DNA of 64,000 nucleotides from Paenibacillus_E violae (lineage in GTDB: Bacteria; Bacillota; Bacilli; Paenibacillales; NBRC-103111). Positions 59,000 through 64,000 of the stretch are shown in pieces. Each line of letters starts with the position of its first letter. The first letter of the stretch is position 1. A program made the translations under genes and the position numbers. Under the pieces are notes generated by a model, which worked only from the letters and a program-made list of their open reading frames with translations, was not told where the DNA came from and did not search any database. Location of the stretch: positions 1,116,001-1,180,000 of the forward strand of contig NZ_JAWCUD010000001.1 in assembly GCF_032461945.1 (NCBI RefSeq), in the 5' to 3' direction.

Positions 59000-60829
59000 A
59001 TGCCCATAGACATCGCGCCTAAATTGCGAAAAGTGCTAACCGGGTTCATTCAGGTTAGATTAACGTGGTATTTTTTACTGATTCTACTCCCGCTTTCCGG
59101 ATTCAGTCTTTTTGCTATTGCCAAATCACAAATGATCGTGGAAGTGCAGACGGGAGAGAGAACCCAAGGGGCCTTGCACACGATGGCGGATTACATTGAC
59201 CTCTCGCTTCAAAACATCGAGCAGCTTTCTTCTTTAATTGCATTTGATATGAATATCAATTCGACCCTGCAGTCTGTTGGTCAAGAGCCGAAGAAGCAAT
59301 CATTCGTTCAATTCGCTCAGGTGATGGACCAAATCACGAGTATGACGAATGTTAATCTCATGGTAGATCAAATTACGATTATCCATATGCCGTCGCGTAC
59401 TGTGATTTCTACGAAACTGGGGGGCAGCAAGCTGCCTGAAGGCGCTGAGAAGCAGGAGTGGTATGAGCGGCTAATGGAAGCGGGAGGCGGGACGTATTTT
59501 TATACCCCCCAAGATGGGGAGTCGTATTTCGATGCGGACAGCGTTCATTTGATCCGGACTATGGATCCTTATAATCGAACGTTGATTAACCCCAATTTAC
59601 TAATCATATCTATAAAAAAGAGCGCTTTGATTGAGCAGGCCAAACCGCTCCTGCCATCAAAGAATGCGAATATTTCCTTATTTGGCAGCAACGGCAAGCT
59701 GATTACCGGAACGGGTGCAGGCGTCAATGCGCAAGTTTGGGAAAAAAAAGAAGAAGTGAGATCGATTCGCAAATCTCCTCAGACCGGGCAAGAAATGGTC
59801 AGCATTAGCGTCAAGTCGAAGTTGTCCGGTTGGTCGCTTAGAATGGAACAGCCGCTGTGGGAAATTCGAAGTCATACCGATTCCTTAAAAGTGTTTACTT
59901 ATGGCATTGTAGTCGTCAGTTTGGTTCTTGCGATTATTATTTCCTGGATCGTTTATCGCGGCATTTCAGCTCCTCTGCGGAAACTGGCATATGGGATGAA
60001 GCAGCTGCGTACCGGCAATTTTACCATTCAATTAGAAGATAAACGCGTTGACGAGTTGGGATACGTAATTGAGTCCTTTAACCGAATGGCAGAAAATCAG
60101 AAGACGTTAATTCGCGACCATTACGAAAAGCAATTATTACTGTCCAAAATGGAACTGAAATTTTTGCAGTCGCAGATTAATCCGCATTTTCTATATAATA
60201 CGCTGGACTCGATCTATTGGACGGCCAAAAATTATGAGGCAGATGAAATCAGCGAGATGGTCTTGAATCTGTCGAAGTTTTTCCGGTTAAGCTTGAATAA
60301 AGGAAACGAGACTTTTTCAGTTGCAGAGACAATCATTCATTTGACATATTATATTAAAGTCCAGCAGTTGCGGTTTTTGGACCATTTTACCGTCAGGTAC
60401 GAAATTGCGGAGGAAAGCAAACCTTATCCTGTGCTGAAGCTCCTTTTGCAGCCGTTAGTGGAAAACGCCGTTATTCACGGATTGGAGAAACAAAGTGAAG
60501 GCGGAGAACTCGTCATTTCCTCCTATTTACAGGAACCTAATCTCGTGTTGGAGGTTAGTGATAATGGGGTAGGCGTAAATCGGGAAAGACTTGCTTACAT
60601 CTGTGGTAAACTGGAGGAAGCATCCAAACAAGCAGTTGAAGGCAATGCTACGGATCGAAAAAAAGAGAAAGATCTGTTTGGCCTGCGCAATGTAGTCGCC
60701 CGTATGAAAATGTACTATGGCGATGATGCTCATTTTCGCTTCGAGAGCAGCGTCGGTCGTGGCACCCGAATGACGTTGTTCCTTCCGCTTGATAAGTGTG
60801 TAACAACTTTGGAGGATCAAGTGGGCTGA
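59000..60829 (+). CDS. sensor histidine kinase, YesM/LytS-type
   Basis: 609 residues. Membrane segments at about 21-42 and 301-320 flank an outside sensor domain of some 255 residues, and a HAMP domain follows (320-372). The His_kinase signature is QSQINPHFLYNTLDS with phospho-acceptor His396, then a HATPase domain (VENAVIHGLEKQ, DNGVGVNRERL, GLRNVVARMKMYYG). No response regulator is adjacent; the natural partner is probably the YesN-type regulator at 46822-48420. It is co-transcribed with a binding lipoprotein. Confidence 0.93.
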   Translation: MPIDIAPKLRKVLTGFIQVRLTWYFLLILLPLSGFSLFAIAKSQMIVEVQTGERTQGALHTMADYIDLSLQNIEQLSSLIAFDMNINSTLQSVGQEPKKQSFVQFAQVMDQITSMTNVNLMVDQITIIHMPSRTVISTKLGGSKLPEGAEKQEWYERLMEAGGGTYFYTPQDGESYFDADSVHLIRTMDPYNRTLINPNLLIISIKKSALIEQAKPLLPSKNANISLFGSNGKLITGTGAGVNAQVWEKKEEVRSIRKSPQTGQEMVSISVKSKLSGWSLRMEQPLWEIRSHTDSLKVFTYGIVVVSLVLAIIISWIVYRGISAPLRKLAYGMKQLRTGNFTIQLEDKRVDELGYVIESFNRMAENQKTLIRDHYEKQLLLSKMELKFLQSQINPHFLYNTLDSIYWTAKNYEADEISEMVLNLSKFFRLSLNKGNETFSVAETIIHLTYYIKVQQLRFLDHFTVRYEIAEESKPYPVLKLLLQPLVENAVIHGLEKQSEGGELVISSYLQEPNLVLEVSDNGVGVNRERLAYICGKLEEASKQAVEGNATDRKKEKDLFGLRNVVARMKMYYGDDAHFRFESSVGRGTRMTLFLPLDKCVTTLEDQVG

Positions 60830-60862
60830 AAAGGTTTTTATATGAAATAGGGAGGGTGAGCT

Positions 60863-61147
60863 ATGCTCTATGTAATTGTTCTAATTCCCGTACTCGCACT
60901 GATGATTTATGGCGTGGTTAAAATGACTCTAAAAGCCAGGGTTAAGGTCGAGACTTCGAAAGTCATTCAAATGTCCTCGTATCAATCCAAAAAGAAAACT
61001 CCTACGAATACGAATACGCAGGCATGTTCCTTCTGCCGAAAGAAGCAAAAAAAGCTGGCGTTCTACTCGGATGAAGAGGGGCGGGTCGTTGGGGTTTGCT
61101 CCGATTGCAGGCCGCAGGCAGAACGCCGGGCGTTGATGCGGCTGTGA
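60863..61147 (+). CDS. small membrane-anchored protein with Cys4 site, unknown function
   Basis: 94 residues. An N-terminal hydrophobic helix (LYVIVLIPVLALMIYGVVKM) is followed by a basic linker and a four-cysteine site, CSFCRKKQ and CSDCRPQ, separated by 20 residues, consistent with a zinc ribbon. The C terminus is arginine-rich. I do not recognise a family. ATG follows GGGAGG, and a terminator lies just behind the stop. Confidence 0.78.
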   Translation: MLYVIVLIPVLALMIYGVVKMTLKARVKVETSKVIQMSSYQSKKKTPTNTNTQACSFCRKKQKKLAFYSDEEGRVVGVCSDCRPQAERRALMRL

Positions 61148-61166
61148 TTGGGGGAGTTACATAGAG

Positions 61167-61195
61167 CCTTAGCGGGAATGCCGCTAAGGTTTTTT
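61167..61195 (+). terminator. intrinsic terminator
   Basis: CCTTAGCGG and CCGCTAAGG form a perfect 9-bp stem with a GAATG loop, followed by six T. The following 150 bases before cysJ include a possible CTGATA-16-TATAAT promoter ending at 61242. Confidence 0.93.
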
Positions 61196-61345
61196 ATGCG
61201 CCATATCAGATAATCTGATAGAACTTATAAATTCATTATAATTGACCTGCAACTAAACCTATGATAGGTTCAAGAGAGTGAAATTTTATGTGACAAATTA
61301 ATTGGGGAATTTCTTATTACTGCAGCATATGAGAGGTGGATTTTG

Positions 61346-63181
61346 TTGGAACTTCAAGTAACAAACAGTCCTTTTAATCAGGAACAAGTAGAACTGCTTA
61401 ATCGTCTACTGCCTACTTTAACAGATTCACAAAGAGTCTGGTTAAGCGGTTATTTCGCAGCAATGAATGGTGTGGCGGGATCAGTTAGCACTGGCGCAGT
61501 TCCTGCAGTACCAACAGCTAATGCAGCACCAAGCGTAGCGGCTATTTCCAAAGAAGTAACAGTTCTCTTCGGATCACAGTCCGGGAAAGCGCAAGGTTTG
61601 GCCAAAAAGTTTTCCAAAAAGCTTGAAGAACAAGGATTTCAGGTAACGCTTTCTTCGATGTCCGATTTCAAGCCGAATGCTTTGAAAAAGGTGCAAACTT
61701 TGTTGGTTCTTGTCAGCACGCATGGCGAAGGGGTTCCACCGGATAATGCGATTTCCTTCCACGATTTCCTTCATAGTAAAAGAGCTCCTCAATTAGACGG
61801 ACTACAGTATTCCGTGCTTTCGCTCGGCGATACGTCCTATGAGTTCTTCTGTCAGACGGGGAAAGATTTCGACAAGCGTTTGGGTGAACTTGGCGGCAAG
61901 CAGCTTGCTCCGCGTGTAGATTGCGATGTTGATTTCGACGAACCTGCAGCAGAATGGATGAGCAGCGTATTAAGCTCGCTGAGCGCATCTTCAGGCTCAT
62001 CATCCGCGGCAGCAGCAGGCGCCGCTGTAAGCACTGCAAGCGCACCTGAATCCGAGTTTTCCAGAACGAATCCATTCCAGGCTGAAGTTCTTGAGAACTT
62101 GAATCTGAATGGACGCGGATCGGACCGCGAAACGCGGCATGTGGAGATTTCCTTGGAAGGATCGAACCTTCAGTATGAGCCAGGCGACTGCTTAGGCATT
62201 TATCCGGAAAATCATCCTCAACTTGTCGAGGAATTAATTCAAGCCATGGGCTGGAATGCGGAAGAGCTCGTTACGATTAATAAAAACGGCGACAAACGCT
62301 CTGTGCGTGAAGCATTAACACATAATTTTGAAATTACAGTTCTGACAAAACCACTAGTAGAACAAGTTGCAAAATTGACTGTAAATACAGACCTGAACGG
62401 GCTTGTAGCTGCAGGCAATGAACAAGAGCTTAAAGCCTACATCAACGGCAAAGATCTGCTTGATCTGGTTCAGGATTATTCGCTAAAAGGCATTGCAGCA
62501 GCTGAATTCATCTCGGTTCTTCGCAAAATGCCTGCTCGCTTATACTCTATTGCAAGCAGCTCAAAAGCATATCCGGATGAAGTGCATGTAACGGTTCGTA
62601 CGGTACGCTATGAAGCGCGTGGTCGTGAACGTTACGGCGTGTGCTCTGTGCAATTGGCGGAAAGAGTGAAGGCAGGCGATTCGCTGCCGGTGTACATTCA
62701 GAACAATCCGAATTTCAAATTGCCGGAAAGTTCAGATACACCAATCATTATGATCGGACCTGGAACTGGGGTTGCTCCTTTCCGTGCATTCCTTGGCGAA
62801 CGCGAAGAAACAGGTGCGGAAGGCAAATCATGGTTGTTCTACGGCGATCAGCACTTCTCAACAGACTTCTTGTATCAAATCGAATGGCAGCGTTGGTTGA
62901 AAGATGGCGTTCTAACGCGCATGGATGTCGCCTTCTCCCGTGATACGGATCAAAAAGTGTATGTTCAGCATCGCATGCTTGAGAAAAGCAAAGAATTGTA
63001 TCAATGGCTGCAAGAAGGGGCTAGCGTGTATGTCTGCGGGGACGAAAAACGCATGGCTCATGATGTTCATGAAACATTGGCAAAAATTATTGAACAAGAG
63101 GGCGGTTTCAGCTCGGAAGAAGCGGCTGAATACTTGTCCCGGATGCAACAGCAGAAACGCTATCAGCGGGACGTCTACTAA
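61346..63181 (+). CDS. cysJ: assimilatory sulfite reductase (NADPH), flavoprotein alpha subunit
   Basis: 611 residues. It carries electrons from NADPH through FAD and FMN to CysI. The flavodoxin domain (about 70-215) has VLFGSQSGKAQGLAKKF and STHGEGVPPDNA; the FAD part has YEPGDCLGIYPEN and RLYSIASSSKAYPDEVHVTV; the NADPH part has MIGPGTGVAPFRAFLGER and VYVCGDEKRMAHDV. An alanine/serine linker joins the domains near residue 225. TTG 61346 is preferred over TTG 61343 by spacing from GAGGTG. cysI follows after 35 bases. Confidence 0.96.
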   Translation: MELQVTNSPFNQEQVELLNRLLPTLTDSQRVWLSGYFAAMNGVAGSVSTGAVPAVPTANAAPSVAAISKEVTVLFGSQSGKAQGLAKKFSKKLEEQGFQVTLSSMSDFKPNALKKVQTLLVLVSTHGEGVPPDNAISFHDFLHSKRAPQLDGLQYSVLSLGDTSYEFFCQTGKDFDKRLGELGGKQLAPRVDCDVDFDEPAAEWMSSVLSSLSASSGSSSAAAAGAAVSTASAPESEFSRTNPFQAEVLENLNLNGRGSDRETRHVEISLEGSNLQYEPGDCLGIYPENHPQLVEELIQAMGWNAEELVTINKNGDKRSVREALTHNFEITVLTKPLVEQVAKLTVNTDLNGLVAAGNEQELKAYINGKDLLDLVQDYSLKGIAAAEFISVLRKMPARLYSIASSSKAYPDEVHVTVRTVRYEARGRERYGVCSVQLAERVKAGDSLPVYIQNNPNFKLPESSDTPIIMIGPGTGVAPFRAFLGEREETGAEGKSWLFYGDQHFSTDFLYQIEWQRWLKDGVLTRMDVAFSRDTDQKVYVQHRMLEKSKELYQWLQEGASVYVCGDEKRMAHDVHETLAKIIEQEGGFSSEEAAEYLSRMQQQKRYQRDVY

Positions 63182-63216
63182 GACGAAGCCGTTGATTGCT
63201 AGAGGAGAGAGCCGAT

Positions 63217-64000
63217 ATGTCAGAAAACAATTTATTGTCGAAGAACAGCGCACCGCATAGCGACGTTGAACACATTAAACTTAGAACGAATTATTTGCGG
63301 GGAAGTCTCGCTGATACGCTTCTAGATACGATCACAGGATCGATTCCTGAAGATGATAACCGCCTGATGAAGTTTCACGGCAGCTATATGCAGGATGACA
63401 GAGATCTGCGTAATGAGCGCCAAAAGCAAAAACTGGAGCCGGCCTATCAGTTCATGCTGCGCGTACGTGCAGCCGGCGGTGTCGTGACGGCGGACCAATG
63501 GCTTATGATGGACCGTGTAGCACAGAAATACGCGAATGGAACCATTCGCTTAACGACTCGACAATCTTTCCAACTTCATGGTGTTCTGAAATGGAACATG
63601 AAGAAAACGATTCAAGAAGTTAATGCCTCGCTGCTCAGCACGCTCGCAGCTTGCGGTGACGTTAACCGTAACGTAATGTGCAATCCTAATCCTTACCTTT
63701 CGGATGTGCATGGTGAAGTTTACGAATGGGCTTGCCGCATTAGTAACCACCTGGATCCACAAACTCGCGCCTACCACGAAATTTGGTTGGACGGAGAGAA
63801 AGTCATCGACAGCCAAGACGTTGAGCAAGAACCGATTTACGGAAAAGTGTACTTGCCGCGTAAGTTCAAAATCGGTATTGCCGTTCCACCATCTAACGAT
63901 GTAGACGTATTCTCACAAGATCTTGGTTTCATTGCCATTGTGGAAGACGGGAAGCTGAAAGGCTTTAACGTATCCGTTGGCGGCGGCATGGGGATGACGC
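63217..64000 (+). CDS. cysI: assimilatory sulfite reductase hemoprotein beta subunit (3' end outside window)
   Basis: The first 261 residues are present. They contain the ferredoxin-like half: HIKLRTNYLRGSLADTLLD, FHGSYMQDDRDLRNERQKQK, LRVRAAGGVVTADQWL, TIRLTTRQSFQLHGVLK, CGDVNRNVMCNPNP and GKVYLPRKFKIGIAVPPSNDVD, all hallmarks of CysI. The siroheme and 4Fe-4S cysteines lie beyond the window. With CysJ it reduces sulfite to sulfide for cysteine synthesis. ATG follows AGAGGAGAG. Confidence 0.96.
   Translation, partial: MSENNLLSKNSAPHSDVEHIKLRTNYLRGSLADTLLDTITGSIPEDDNRLMKFHGSYMQDDRDLRNERQKQKLEPAYQFMLRVRAAGGVVTADQWLMMDRVAQKYANGTIRLTTRQSFQLHGVLKWNMKKTIQEVNASLLSTLAACGDVNRNVMCNPNPYLSDVHGEVYEWACRISNHLDPQTRAYHEIWLDGEKVIDSQDVEQEPIYGKVYLPRKFKIGIAVPPSNDVDVFSQDLGFIAIVEDGKLKGFNVSVGGGMGMT

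Noticed and set aside
61201..61330. Riboswitch upstream of cysJ
   Set aside because: The leader is short and AT-rich, and I could not build a SAM or T-box core from it; a protein regulator such as CymR is more likely but no confident site was found.

Overview
The window looks like chromosomal DNA of a Paenibacillus-type Firmicute. The evidence is strong AGGAGG ribosome sites, frequent TTG/GTG starts, sugar ABC transporters without their own ATPase, YesM/YesN/YesS-type regulators, a YmaF protein and moderate GC. The species is inferred, not proven. There are about 62 protein genes, all but nine on the + strand. I saw no tRNA, rRNA, CRISPR array, transposase or prophage gene.

Layout. 1-4.7 kb: the 3' end of a histidine kinase, an alpha/beta hydrolase, an M29 aminopeptidase-TetR-GNAT operon behind a dyad operator, and a zinc-ribbon protein. 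5.2-6.5 kb: a methyltransferase and a membrane protein. 6.7-12.4 kb: a LacI-controlled sugar operon (binding lipoprotein, two permeases, Gfo/Idh/MocA dehydrogenase) with a perfect 20-bp operator. 12.4-15.3 kb: threonine catabolism (tdh-kbl) divergent from an XRE-cupin regulator. 15.4-17.6 kb: a Sec-exported Hcp-like protein, a small membrane protein and a sugar dehydrogenase lipoprotein. 17.6-19.9 kb: a stand-alone fabF divergent from an XRE/MmyB-type regulator. 20-28 kb: small proteins, a POT peptide transporter, DUF2809, GNAT, AlaX editing protein, cupin, PAS histidine kinase and YmaF. 28.3-32 kb: a three-subunit molybdenum hydroxylase. 32.3-39.2 kb: single metabolic genes including a PhyH dioxygenase, AraC regulator, aldo/keto reductase and small HD hydrolase.

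39.4-60.8 kb is one long accessory catabolic island. It holds three lplA/YtcQ-type binding lipoproteins, two LplB/YtcP permease pairs, a membrane AraC regulator (YesS type), a YesN-type response regulator and a YesM-type kinase lying 11 kb apart. Its enzymes are an amidohydrolase, a small Rieske protein, two Gfo/Idh/MocA-like proteins (one lacking the glycine-rich loop), an FAD oxidoreductase and an SGNH hydrolase. The pattern suggests uptake and oxidative processing of an unusual glycan, glycoside or aromatic-sugar compound; the substrate cannot be read from sequence. Both transporters must borrow an ATPase of MsmX type. 61.3-64 kb: assimilatory sulfite reductase, cysJ and the 5' part of cysI.

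The least expected features are the secreted Hcp-like protein in a Gram-positive context, three copies of a 178-179-bp intergenic element built from four copies of a 21-bp motif, the amidohydrolase-Rieske pair, and a 40-residue membrane protein that appears to start at ATT.
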